DNA of 64,000 bases, taken from Myrica gale (taxonomy: Eukaryota; Streptophyta; Magnoliopsida; Fagales; Myricaceae). Positions within the stretch are counted from its first letter, which is position 1. Each line of letters begins with the position of its first letter. The position numbers and the translations under genes are program-made. The DNA is taken from contig OZ005602.1 of NCBI GenBank assembly GCA_963930655.1, forward strand, positions 20,225,840 to 20,289,839, given 5' to 3'. The notes below the pieces were generated by a model. It did no database searches, was not told the DNA's origin, and was given only the letters and a program-made list of their open reading frames with translations. Below, piece by piece: positions 48,016 through 59,446 of this stretch.

Positions 48016-50549
48016 GAGTCGGTGGTTATCCTTTGCTATTTTTTTGTTATATGTTGAGATATGATGACATGTATGCAGTTGGTGATGTAAAATGGTGAGA
48101 AAGAAAGATTTTTTCGTGCTGATAGACCCAAGGTACCCGAATAGAGATGGATGTCATTTTTATTAGATTATGGAAGCATCTGGGACAGTTTCAACATTTT
48201 GAAAAAAGATAGGGGTAAAAACGTCCAAGATCGGATTTTTATACCTATGATTATTATGGACTTAATTTAAGGAACTTAATGTAGAAATTAGAACCCTAAA
48301 CTAATTGGCATGAGGCCCAAAGCACAAGGCCTAATGTGAAAATAAAACCGACCTATTAGGTTTTAATAAGTTCATAGGTAATAATTAAATAGTACAACTA
48401 AATCAAGATAGATATGTAATATTGAAATCTGTAAAATGCCATTTAAATGCATGCTTAGTAACAAGTGACTAAAAATATATTAATAATTTAAGGTAATGAA
48501 CTTAAGACATGCAAGCTCAAGTTTTTTAGATTAATAAGTTTAGAACCTAAATTATAGAATTGCTAATATTTCTCTTTTAATTGTTTAAATGTCATTTACG
48601 ATTTTATTTTGTTATGTGCATTTCATTGATCTCTTTAGTGAATTGGTTATCGATAATGCATATGATAAGTCATGTTGCATCAACATATTATGAGTATGAG
48701 GTACTGTTGACCGAAACAAAACTCATACCCAGAGGTGGTCCAGATATTGGATACGGTACCGTTCACAGTGGGATAGTGCAAGCCACCACTGAGAGAATAG
48801 TGGTTGATATTCCTTAGCGATGGAACAATACACGCCTGACCGGGTCCTGATGTTGGGGCACGGGATAGTCTCAGAGGAGAGGAGAGATGCACAACTCGGA
48901 CTCTGAGGGTTAAACAGAGCACAGAAGGATGCCTCCACCGAACCGGAAAAATAAAGAAATAAAGAAAGTGAAATGATCGGGAAACGGATGCATTCATTTT
49001 GCATTGCATCGCTCATACCATATTAATTGATTTGTTATGAATATTGCTTTATGATTAATTAATCACTATTTCTATTACCTACGTTTTATATCGTTACATG
49101 CCATGTCCCCCTATTTCTCCCTTACTGAGTCGTTAGAACTCACCTCTTTTATTTGTTTATTATTTTGTATGTATTATTGTGGACATCGGATCTGACAGAT
49201 GAAGACATTTATGAGCAAGCAGATCTTGGAATTTGACACAAACGATTTAGTTGTTAAGACATGGACTTACGTGACAGACACACTTAAGGTATACATGGGG
49301 TACGAGCCCCAATGAAGGTCCACCCATGCCCCCACTTCCTCGGGTGGAAGACTTCGGGCTAGTAGATGTAGATCCAGCCTTCCTGCACATCGTCCCTCCT
49401 CCACCGGCCCTGCCGATGGAAGGTATTGAAGAGACAGAGTTTATAGACCTTACCTCCGATACTGAGCTGGAGGAAGAGTAGTCCCTTGGTTTTATTTTGG
49501 TGTAGTCAGTTGTATTACTTGTTGGCAGCGTAGATCATGGGCATTGTAGTACGAAAAAACATGTAGTCAGATTCCACTCTTATATCTATTGTATCTTTAC
49601 TTTTGTATTTCTCGTGAAGGATTTTGTTTTGTAAAAGAGAAAAGTATGTGATCTTAGTGAAATCATGTATTTACATTTTCGAAAATTTTCTCTTATTCTA
49701 TTTTTTTCCTTATGCCATAATTGATTTTATTTTCTTAACTTCCATTTCATTACTTTAACTTCCAAGTTATTTTCTAATTTAATTTCCTTAATGATCTCAT
49801 TTTATTTTCGTTATTAAAGTCAGAATTTCTAACTTCTAGAATTGTATGAATGCGGCGGTCTTTTTGTTAAATTCCTGAAAATATTATTTTTCCTTCCTTA
49901 ATGTATTTCTAATTTCAAAACAAATTTCAATTAAACGTTTCCGCTAAGCTTTTTCAAAGCCAATCATCAGGATTTTATAGGATCAATTCGTGTAGTAATC
50001 CCGGCTTGTGCGCATATCATCACTATAGGTAAGCCTAGGGGGTACGTACTGGCACAGGACGTGATAGTGAACTATTCTTAAATTGTGGCCCGAAGCTCTA
50101 CCTTCGCTTTAGATTTTATTTTCACCCACCTACATTGGAGAGTGTTGATGTGACTTGGTCTGCAAAGATGGGTTCAAACCTTATCATCACTAGCAAAATT
50201 ATCTATATTCGGATATAGATGTAATCCTTAAAGTATTATGATGTTAGGAGTTCTTTTCCAAAAAGGATTGAGCTATCAAAAATTAAAGATAAAGAGTATT
50301 ATGGAGATTCCAATTTAAGAGAGGGAAAAGATAGTTGTAGAGGACAAATTGGTGTGTCCGGTAGATATTAGAGAGCATCGACATTGCACAAATTTATAAT
50401 CATCTCTATTTGTGGCTCAACGAGAGAATTTGCAAAATAGATAGATTCTCTTGTGTAAGGGTATGAAATTTAGGTGTATTGAGGGCCTAAGGCTTGGGTT
50501 ATTTATTGATATTTGCTTTAATACTCTGCTGCTTATTTTGTTGATTGAG
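48016..50549. other. Unclassified repeat-like intergenic region
   Basis: No gene can be assembled. The mix of AT-rich blocks with a short open frame ending at 49481 suggests a decayed retroelement, but no long terminal repeats or polymerase motifs were found. Confidence 0.35.
49326..49481 (+). pseudogene. Open-frame C-terminus with SUMO-interaction-like motif
   Basis: A 51-codon frame from ATG 49326 to TAG 49479-49481, open upstream to about 49270. It is Pro-rich (VPPPPALP) and ends EFIDLTSDTELEEE. A hydrophobic core (FIDLT) followed by acidic residues has the form of a SUMO-interaction motif. It looks like the end of a longer protein, perhaps a retroelement ORF; no upstream exon was identified. 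Confidence 0.3.
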
Positions 50550-51370
50550 TTAATATTTGGGTTAATGACCAAAATAGTCCCTGGGTTTTATACCCTTTAT
50601 CGATTTGGTCCTGGGTTTTCATTTTGGTCACATAAGTCCTTAGGTTATCCTAATTTATCGATTTGGTCATTCCGTCCAATTCCGTCTCCTCTGTGCACAG
50701 TCAGCTAACGGTGGGTCAAGTCACCACCAATAAAATCGCAACACGTGTATGTTTTTTTAAAAAAAATTCACTGTCCACCTGAAATATTCGTAAAAAAAAA
50801 TCTAAACGGGGGAGACCCCCCATTCGCGCGACAAAGGGAGCCCAGATCTGGGCTCCCCGTCGCCGGGGTGGGCGGCTCCACCGCGAGGGGTGGCCGGGAG
50901 CCACCCACCCCGGCGACCGGGAGCCCAGATATGGGCTCCCTCGCAGTGGTGGTGCAAGAGGGAGCCCAGATCTGGGCTTCCTCGCGCGATGGGGACCCCG
51001 GCGAGAGGGAGCCCAAATCTGGGCTCCTCTCGCTGGGGTGGGTGGCTCCCGGCCACCCCTCGCGGTGGAGCCACCCACCCCGGCGACGAGGAGCCCAAAT
51101 CTGGGCTCCCTTTGTCGCGCTTATGGGGGGTCACCCCGTTCGGATTTTTAAAATATATATATATATATATACACGTGTCGCGATTTTATTGGTGGTGACG
51201 TGGTCCACCGTTAGCTGACTGTGCACAGAGGAGACGAAATTGGACGGAAGGACCAAATCGATAAATTAGGATAACCTAAGGACATATGTGACCAAAATGA
51301 AAACTCAGGGACCAAAACGATAAAGGATATAAAACCCAGGGACTATTTTGGTCATTAACCCTTAATATTT
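50550..51370. mobile_element. Non-autonomous MULE-type element with palindromic core
   Basis: The element is 50559-51361 (803 bp), with a perfect 9-bp duplication TTAATATTT at 50550-50558 and 51362-51370. Inverted repeats of about 200 bp start GGGTTAATGACCAAAATAGT. The core at about 50805-51140 is GC-rich and contains at least five copies of a 21-22-bp palindrome built from GGGAGCCCAGA and its complement, spaced 40-85 bp apart. ATTGGTGGTGACGTGG lies at 51188-51203 with a partial mirror at 50721-50731. Open frames across the core on both strands are palindrome by-products. Confidence 0.88.
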
Positions 51371-52083
51371 ACTCAGATAAGACTTGTTCTAAAATTATTG
51401 ATATTTTAAATAGGCTATTCACCCCTCTGGGTGTTAATAAGGTATAAACTATATTTTCAGTCTATTAAGGAGAGAGAGACAGAGGAAGTTACAAAGAAGC
51501 AGGGACCGAGGGGGAGAGGGAAGAAGTAACAAAACGAAAATAGGTGGAGGCAAAATAAAAGTGAACGTCTTCGTTTTGAGCCTTTGGGGGCTCCCAATTC
51601 AAGCCCCTCTTGCCCCTTCCCCCGCCCCCCAGATCGCCCCACCCCTTCCTACTTCAGGTAATTTTTTTCTTCTATTTTTTTCAATGGCGGTGGAACTGCT
51701 AGGCAGGCCGACTCCACTACCACCACTTGAATTATCGCCTTCTAGTGAAAAGTACATCACCCCAGCACTGGTGGTTTCAGGAATTTGTCTTAGAGGGGCT
51801 GAATATTTTGATTACTAAAGTTTTTTATTGTTAATTATATATCTTTATATATATATAGTAATAATAATTCTATAAATATAATTTTTAAGATAGAAAAATG
51901 TATTAAGAAATTTGAACATATTTATTGAGCTAGGGACCAAGTCTTTAGTGATAAAAAAATCATAAATCATATTATAATGTATAATATTCATTCTTTTTGA
52001 ATTACAGTTGAAATAGTTTAATGGTGATCTTAAAGATAAAAGAAATTATGATAAATAATAAAAGGTTGAAAAGATAAAGTCAT
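51371..52083. other. Intergenic sequence
   Basis: Contains GA-rich and AT-rich stretches. An open frame at 51561-51818 has Pro-rich text but no recognised domain. No supported gene. Confidence 0.35.
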
Positions 52084-52271
52084 TAAGGACATGTTTGTTT
52101 GCCCAAAATTTTAGGGCAAAAAATTTCCAACAAAACAAAAATACTTCAAAATTTTTAACTTTTACACATACACTTCAAACTTTTTTACAAATCCCAATAA
52201 ACTTCAATATTCCAAAATTTCCAAAATTTTAGAAATATTCTTCAAAATTTCGGTAAACAAACATATCCTAA
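52084..52271. mobile_element. Tourist-like MITE
   Basis: The 182-bp element (52087-52268) has terminal inverted repeats GGACATGTTTGTTT and AAACAAACATATCC and is flanked by TAA on each side (52084-52086 and 52269-52271), typical of PIF/Harbinger MITEs. It has no coding capacity. Confidence 0.75.
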
Positions 52272-52650
52272 GTAGTGTCTCATTTTATGGCTAGCAAAGG
52301 CTTTCAGGTATGGCTACCAAATCCATAGACTGCACAAATGGTAAAAAATGATGTGGCAGGCCCTTCCATAGGGAAATTGATGGAGCTTTTTTGTCAAAAA
52401 TAAAAAATTAAAGGACCGAGAGTTTTAAAATTTTTTATAAAGACTAAAAAAATAAAATAATCAAAAGTCAAAAAAGACTAAAATACCAATTTTTCCCTAT
52501 TAATAAATCTTTCTAATTGCCAAGAGCACCACTTGTCATTTCGGCTGCATGTCTAAATTCCCTGGCTATTATGACCGGGTGTACCGTGAACCGAAGGCTG
52601 ATCATTCTTTGTAGGGCCTGGAATCGGCGTAAAAGCCTAGGCAAAATCCA

Positions 52651-52763
52651 GGGCCCATATGTGATCAGCTCAGTGCTAGGCAATATGACAGTAGGTATGG
52701 ATACTCCGGTAATTTCGTAGCCCATCTATATAAATCCAGTTGCCTTATACCTCCTAAACCCTA
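52651..52763 (+). promoter_or_regulatory. RPL23A promoter: site II-like, TATA, telo-box
   Basis: Elements typical of plant ribosomal-protein promoters lie in order: GGGCCCA (site II-like) at 52651-52657, TATATAAAT at 52727-52735, and the telo-box AAACCCTA at 52756-52763, close to the expected transcription start. They predict coordinated expression with other translation genes in dividing cells. Confidence 0.65.
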
Positions 52764-52989
52764 GAGACGTCCCCTCCGCTTCCTCAGCACAGGTTTCTTA
52801 CCCTCTCTTTGCCCGTCTCTCTCAGCATGTCTAAGCTTGATTTCCAACAATCTCAGTGGTTCTATGTCATATTTGATGGAAGAGTTTGAATCGCTTCGGG
52901 GGGTTAACCTTTGTATGCTCTATTTTTTTGTAGGGTTTCAGGTGATTTGAAAGGGTCGACCTCAGAGTTTTTCTCCGATTCGGCAGCCA

Positions 52990-55091
52990 ATGGCTCCCAA
53001 AGGTATTGAATTTGGACACTATATCTACTTTGGTCTTGTCGTTTTCATTTTCTCTATAACTCTGCTGTTCCTTGCTGTCTTTCATTGTTTCTTTGTTTGG
53101 TGGCTGAGAATACTTAGTAGAACGTTACCCGAAGAAAACCGAGTAGAGGAGGACGGGGATATTGTAATGCTTGTGCAATGAGCTCCGCCTTGTCACCTCC
53201 AGTATAGAGTGGTTTTTCTAAGTTATTTTTTTTTTAGTTCAGCTCTTCTTTTTCCGTTTTATTTCTGTATTCCTATTTGGCTTGCCATGGAAACTGAGAA
53301 GAAAATAAGTAAAGATTGAAATATTAATATTATGCCGTTTAGTGAGCAAGTGATTGAATTGTCATTTCCTTAGTGCAATCCAGTCCCTAAAACACAACTA
53401 CTAGTAGTTTTTCTTTAAGTAGTACTTTTCCCATAGTATGATGGATAGTGGATCGAAGACCCCATACCTTAGGAGGGGATGAGGGGAATGGGTTCCAATC
53501 ACCATACTTTTCCCAGAGTCGTGTTTTAATGGACTCATAAGGAAGAGGATAGAAGCATGATATATGTGGTGATTGGAACCCATTCAGCTAAAAGAAGAGC
53601 AGGGTAGTTTTGGTGGAAATTTAATCATATTTTTTGAGTACTGAGGAAATCCTGACGTGGAGTTGAATATATCTGTTTTTAAGACTACTTTATTTATAGG
53701 TTTAGCTTCTTTTTCCTCTGGTATTGCCCTCTTTGGCTCCATATGTTTTCTTGTCTGCAACCTAATAGTATGGCACATGTCTTATGCAGCTGACAGTTCC
53801 AAAAAGGGTGATCCAAAGGCTCAGGCCTTGAAGGCTGCTAAAGCAGTGAAAACTGGTCCAACCTTTAAGAAGAAGGATAAGAAGATCCGAACATCAGTTA
53901 CATTTCATCGTCCAAGGACATTGAAGAAGGATAGGAATCCTAAGTATCCTCGAATCAGTGCTCCACCAAGGAACAAGCTTGATCATTATCAGATTCTCAA
54001 ATATCCCTTGACCACGGAATCTGCAATGAAGAAGATCGAGGATAACAACACTTTGGTTTTCATTGTTGACATCCGTGCTGACAAGAAGAAGATCAAAGAT
54101 TCTGTCAAAAAGATGTATGATATTCAGGCGAAGAAAGTCAATACCTTGATCAGGTGAGCCTTTAATGGTTTTTGATTAGTGTCGTATTTCTGTTGTACTC
54201 GTAACAATTTTCCAGCTACAAATACTGTTTGGTGGGTACAGGGAAAGCAATTATAGAATTGTAGCCTAATTGCTCTGCGATTGTAGTTTTTCTTTACCAG
54301 TTCCAAAACATATTGGCACACTAAATTTTTTGTTACATTTCCATTTTTTTCTCTTAGTCTATGTTGACCTCTCTACTCAATCTTTCTCCGTAGCTCTAAT
54401 TAATTTTTAGTTCCAGTTATCCATACAGTTTTAAACCAGTAATTGCATCTCCAGGACATCAAATGTTTGGAAAAGTTATCTTATTCGTTGTTTAACAGAC
54501 ATGGCTGGCTATGTGGTCTGGCAGTCTTATTGCCCTATAGAAAATGTTTGATGAACTCCATGTCATGCCATAGTGGTTTGCTATTGTTCTCTTTGACTTT
54601 TCTAAATCATTAACCTTGATGGTAAGTTGTCCATTTGAACTGAATTGGCCATTTTGGATTTTGGGGCTGATAAACTTGACTGATTGTGGAGGTGTAACTG
54701 AATTTAAAAGTTTATTCTTGAGCATTGGAAATTGGTATGGAGTTCAAAAAGAAATTGTTCATCGTCGGAATTGATATAAGATGTACATTTACAAACTTGG
54801 TGGGTGTAGAATGAATCATATGTATTTTGACATGATTTAAGATAATTACATTTTGCAAGTGCACTTGTTCATGTTATTCAAAGTAATTTCCAGTATCTTT
54901 GTTTTATAGGTTCCAATGACTCGTATGTGGCCTTTGTACTTCGTTTCCCCCCACTTTCTGCAATAAGTTCAGAGATCCTCATCTTTGTGTAATTCTTTTG
55001 ATGCAGGCCCGATGGTACCAAGAAGGCATATGTTAGATTGACACCAGACTACGATGCTTTGGATGTGGCAAACAAAATCGGGATTATCTAA
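52990..55091 (+). CDS. RPL23A: 60S ribosomal protein L23a (uL23)
   Basis: Three exons: 52990-53002, 53790-54153 and 55007-55091, giving 153 aa, the usual length for plant uL23. Splicing joins [13 protein letters not shown] across intron 1 and [13 protein letters not shown] across intron 2. The protein has a Lys/Ala-rich eukaryotic N-terminal extension ([22 protein letters not shown]). The uL23 fold follows from about residue 70 ([53 protein letters not shown]), ending [13 protein letters not shown]. uL23 sits at the exit of the ribosomal tunnel, where it contacts signal recognition particle and chaperones; it is assembled in the nucleolus. The tiny 13-base first coding exon is notable. No disabling change is visible. 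Confidence 0.96.
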
Positions 55092-55439
55092 GTTAGCATA
55101 TGGAATCAGCAGTCAGAGCATTTCTCTTTTGGTTTCTATTTGAAGAGTTAAGTCAGTTCTGTCAGGATTAAGCAAAGCGATATTGCAAACTAATTCAAGA
55201 GTTGTAACCTTGTGCTGTTATTCCTGGTTCATGAGTTGTTTTTTTTTCTGTTTAAACAAAGTAAGATTTAGGTTACGATTTTTTCTTCTTGGTGCTATCT
55301 TGAACCATTTGCATTTATGCAAAAGCTTTAATTAAAGTATTGCTTTAATTGGTTACAAACGCAGCAACACAGTTACAAAAAAACTGTAAATGTCACATGA
55401 TGTCAACAAAGAAAGGAAGGCTCCACTTCCTAGCCAAGG

Positions 55440-55640
55440 TCAGAGTGAGGGGACCTTCTGGAACAAGCAGTCCCTATCCTTGACATTGTGCACAATCTCG
55501 TTAAACACCTATACTAGCTTGCATTTCCTTCTTTGATACATTCCCTGATTGCGCTTCCTCCAACTGGCATAGACGACAGTAGCAAGTGTGAATTTTCCAA
55601 TTCGAGCATACATTGATACAAGGATGTGCCTTTTAGACAT
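55440..55640 (-). pseudogene. LINE C-terminal remnant
   Basis: On the minus strand a short frame reads FTLATVVYASWRKRNQGMY, resembling the end of the zinc-binding reverse-transcriptase tail of plant retroelements, where a VYxxWxxRN motif is common. It is followed by a stop and out-of-frame text (IVHNVKDRDCLFQK). It appears to be from a different family from the other LINEs here. Confidence 0.45.
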
Positions 55641-55812
55641 TGAGCAGTCCAGGAGATCGTCTCTCCAGCTCCTCTAGTCACTGCGGAAGCCACACCCGTA
55701 ACATAAAAGAACCCAAATCACAAATTAGCATCACATGGAGTATATTGGATCTCAATAACCATCCCAAAATTCTTTGAAATGATTCTGCGTGTAGAGCTTC
55801 TCTCAAATAGCT

Positions 55813-56993
55813 GGGTTAGGTTACTATGATGATAGTAATGGCTGTTGATGGACGATCGCAATTAAAGTTTTAAGATGCAAGGGCTCATAACATGACACCT
55901 CAATTAACAAATTTGACCTACGAACTGACCCGATTTGACCCGTTTTGGTGAAGACCCGCAAAGAAGATCCAAAGAAAACATCGAACTCTCTCTTCATTGT
56001 TGGGATTTTCTTCGCGCCTCTCCTAGTTCCCAGACCAGCTCCGTCCTCCCACAGTCGTCGCCCCAGCTCCCCGTTGCCGGCCCCTCGTCGCCCAGCTCCG
56101 TTCCTGCCGTTGCGCAGCCCCTGTATAGTGGTAAACTTGCATTCTATCACAAACATCCCTATCACACAGCCCCCGTGCACCGTTCATTGTGTAATGTTTA
56201 CAATATGGTTTATACCCCTGTCGCACAGTCCCTGTTTCTGCGATCTTTATACTAGCGTGTGTTCGTTTTATTGTATTTTTTTAATTTCCTTTTATAGGTG
56301 GATGCAACTCCTGTTGTCCTCCCACCGTCGAAGTCTGGGCAAAAAAGGTATCAATTATTTGATTAATGCTTCACCTATTTTGTGTCCTGGTTTAGTTTCT
56401 ACCATTAGTTCTAGTAATTTTGATGTTGGTAACTCCAATAGGTAAAAGCATTAATCAAATAATTGGTACCTTTTTTGCCCAGACTTCGACGGTGGGAGGA
56501 CAACAGGAGCTGCATCCACCTATAAAAGGAAATTAAAAAAATACAATAAAACAAACACACTAGTATAAAGATCGCAAAACAGGGACTGTGCGACAGGGGT
56601 ATAAACCATATTGTAAACATTACACAATGAACGGTGCGACATGGGCTATGTGATAGGGATGTTTGTGATAGAATGCAAGTTTACCACAATACAGGGGCTG
56701 TGCAACGGTTGGGATGGAGCTGGACAGGGGTCTGGCGACGAGGAGCTGGGGGCGACGACTGTGGGAGGACAGAGCTGGTCTGGGAAGCTGGGAGACCAGC
56801 AAAGAAGAAGAGAGTTCAGTTCGGTGTTTTCTTTGGATTTTCTTCGTGGGTCAACACCAAAACGGGTCGAATCGGGTCATTTCACGGGTCAAATTCATTA
56901 ATTGAGGTGGCGTGTTATGAGCCCTTGAATCTTGAAAATTTAATCGTAGCTGTCCACCATCAGCCCAATAACCATCAGCATAGTAAGCCAACC
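55813..56993. mobile_element. Large foldback element
   Basis: Two arms of about 560 bp, 55813-56376 and 56440-56993, are inverted copies separated by a 63-bp loop. The inner 100 bp are almost identical; the outer ends differ more and one arm has small insertions. Open frames in both arms, such as 55945-56445 and 56411-56620, encode the same unrecognised Ser/Pro/Phe-rich text and are probably not proteins. No clear target duplication was found. A foldback or Mutator-like origin is likely. Confidence 0.8.
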
Positions 56994-56999
56994 ATAAAA

Positions 57000-57511
57000 T
57001 GAATAAGAAACTCTGTATATTTTCTTTAAACCACAACAGATGGTGCCACTCCACGTGTTGCTGAGGAGTTCTAAAAATCTGCAGTCGCTTGCGACAGTAA
57101 ATTCAGTTGAATGAGTTGATTCATGACAAAGTGGTGAGATTTGCAGGATTATAGAGAGTCAGACTTGGTAATGTGTTTCCCTTTCTTGGCAAAAATCTTC
57201 CCTCCTTAAAGAGTCCTTAGCAATGCGTGAGCAGAAACAGAATGTTAGGGTGGACGATGACATCGTAGACGTCTACATTGAAAATCGGCACCGTCTCTCC
57301 TTGTACAGCCCATTGCCACCTCTTCTGTCCAACTATCTTATCATACTTCTCCGATGGTGTTTCTCTCTCTCTAGCCCCCATTTCCACCGGTCTTCTTCAG
57401 GTACTTCTCACGTGGGTTTTCTGCTTCTCCCTTCGGCAGTTGTGGACAGCTCACCTTAATGGCTCTGTAGCTGGTGTCATGGTGTGCCAACGTAACGGAG
57501 ACTTTCAAATG
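57000..57511. other. Intergenic sequence with unrecognised open frame
   Basis: Bases 57223-57459 form a 78-codon frame (MREQKQNVRVDDDIVDVYIE onwards) with no recognised domain, possibly followed by a donor-like GTACTT. It may be a gene remnant; evidence is weak. Confidence 0.25.
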
Positions 57512-57680
57512 TAGTGTGAGTTTGTTTGGTAAAATTTTAGTGTTGTTAAAATTTTAAGTATTTAGTTTAGTGAAAAAGTGAAGAGATAGGTAATTTTTTA
57601 TATTTTTTGTAGTGAAAAGTAATGATTTGATGAGAGAGAAAAAAATTATATTGTAATATTTTATTGTGTTAAAATTTTAG
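57512..57680. mobile_element. PIF/Harbinger-type MITE, copy D (truncated)
   Basis: The left end (TGAGTTTGTTTGGTAAAATT) and interior match the MITE at 22373-22571. The right terminus is lost after TTAAAATTTTAGAGG. Confidence 0.65.
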
Positions 57681-57954
57681 AGGCCGTAACGTAATGGCAG
57701 CCGCAGTTTGGTTGAAAAGGAAGGCTTTGGCGTGCTGTCGTCATTTGAATGGACGAAACTGCAGCTTGCGGTGCTGCTTTGTTAATCTATAACGGTGGTT
57801 TAGATCACTTGTATAAACAGTAACCCACGGAACCTACTTTTTAAAGAGCCGTGTGTGCTGGGCTGAGGGCCCACTTTAGTGAGTTACCCTCTGAGCACCT
57901 TCATCTGTTCCGAAAGCTTGAAGTTGACTTGAAGAGGTAGATTTTAGGGTTATT

Positions 57955-58397
57955 TACACTTTCTAATTGTATCAACAGTCTTTGATTCAATTTTGACACA
58001 TTTCATCTGTTTAATTTTGGTTTACTTAGATTTGTACTCACCGTCAATTTATCTATTATTTTAAACGGAAAAATAATCACGTGCAAAACTCATATATACT
58101 AAGTATCTCAAAAATAAAATAACATAGTGCAAAGTGTCAGACCACTTAAACCACAAGCGTGCAAAGTGTAATTACCTAAACCACATGGATGCATAATGTA
58201 ATTAATCATTTTTTAATATCGAGGACAAGTGAGCCACATGCAGAACATGCGATTGAGATTTTCGTTCGTTTTAACGGATAAATAAACGGTGGGTGCAAAT
58301 TAGAACCACGTGACTGAAATGTGTCAAAATTGAAAGAACGAAATGTAAAGTATCAAGACTTTCCAAACTTCGTAGGTGTAAAATGTAATTAACCTTA
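57955..58397. mobile_element. MITE-like terminal-inverted-repeat element
   Basis: The left half (TTTACACTTTCTAATTG, CACCGTCAATTTATC) is matched in inverted form by the right half (GATAAATAAACGGTGGGTG, GTAGGTGTAAAATGTAATTA). It is related to the element at 4756-5373. No coding capacity. Confidence 0.5.
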
Positions 58398-59240
58398 TTT
58401 TATTATTTAAATTATATTCTCTAACATTGTCTAATGTGTGGACTAGACTCTCTTTAATTAGTAGGCTCCATACACTTATAATATTAATTGAAATTAGGAT
58501 TAACTCAATACTTTGGCTTTGACACTATGTGACAGTTTAAGTTAAGATGATATAGACTATATTAGTTAAATTATATTTTTTAACACTCCTCCTCACCTGG
58601 ATCCAAACTCCTCTTAATTGGTAGACTAAACACGGTTATATTTAATTGAAATAGGTAACGAATCTGAGTATCAATAAATTGTTTTGGCTGGCTTTCATCG
58701 CTTTGATTCAACAATCTATACTGCAGAGAAGCAATTTATGTGAGACAGAAGAAATGTATGTGCAAGAAGCACGAAGGCATTAGATAAATTGGGGGATGTT
58801 TTAGCCATTCACCTCCCCCTTCTCAATCAATCTGCACAACCTAAATTTATCGGTTCAGGCGGTGAACTGTAGAGAATGATCACTAGGTTTGGCATCATTG
58901 AATTCACAGGCCACCTTTCATCTTCGTTTCTCGAGAAAGTTACAGGAAGTATGAGGCAGAGCCATTTGCGTACGTTGTAGTGCCTGACTCGGAAAAAGAT
59001 GTTGCAGAGTAGCAACCAAAGAAAATCATCCAATATAAATCTGGTTTTGGCTCATCTTTCTCCAATTCTTGTGCCAGAATAAAGGGAAATGGGCGATTTG
59101 ATGTACAGGGAGACAAATAGTATTGGCCGAGCTAAATTGCTATGTCATTAAAAGTTCAAACCCCAAAACAAAAAAAATAAACTACACCTTTACACCATCA
59201 ACCACTGGAATTTAGTTTTTACAGTAGAGAAGCAACAATT
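58398..59240. other. Downstream flank of DUF1635 gene
   Basis: AT-rich sequence with no supported gene; its right part probably includes the 3' UTR of the DUF1635 gene. Confidence 0.35.
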
Positions 59241-59242
59241 TA

Positions 59243-59446
59243 GCCACCTGATTGAAACCTTTTGTCGCTCCACAAGGATACGATTGCAAAAACCAGAACT
59301 GGCAGCCATAGCCACCTGATTGAAAGCTTTGTCGCTTCACCGGGATATGATTGCAAAAACCAGAACTGGAAATAAATAGCCACCTTATTGAAACCTTGGT
59401 CGCTTCACTGTGATATGATTGCAAAAACCAGCATTGGAAGTCAATA
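59243..59446. repeat. Three 68-bp tandem repeats over a stop codon
   Basis: Three units, 59243-59310, 59311-59378 and 59379-59446, each begin GCCACCTGATTGAAA (or TTATTG in unit 3). On the minus strand each encodes variants of GFCNHI-VKR-FQ. Only unit 3 carries the in-frame TAA that ends the DUF1635 protein; the other two lie in the 3' UTR. Confidence 0.92.

Noticed and set aside
48016..50549. Full LTR retrotransposon
   Set aside because: No pair of long terminal repeats, primer-binding site or polymerase motifs could be found.
50716..51218. Long overlapping frames on both strands, up to 157 codons
   Set aside because: They arise from the GC-rich palindrome array in a transposon core and repeat the same short text.
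55945..56620. 166-codon and 69-codon frames as paired genes
   Set aside because: They are the same text from the two arms of a foldback element.
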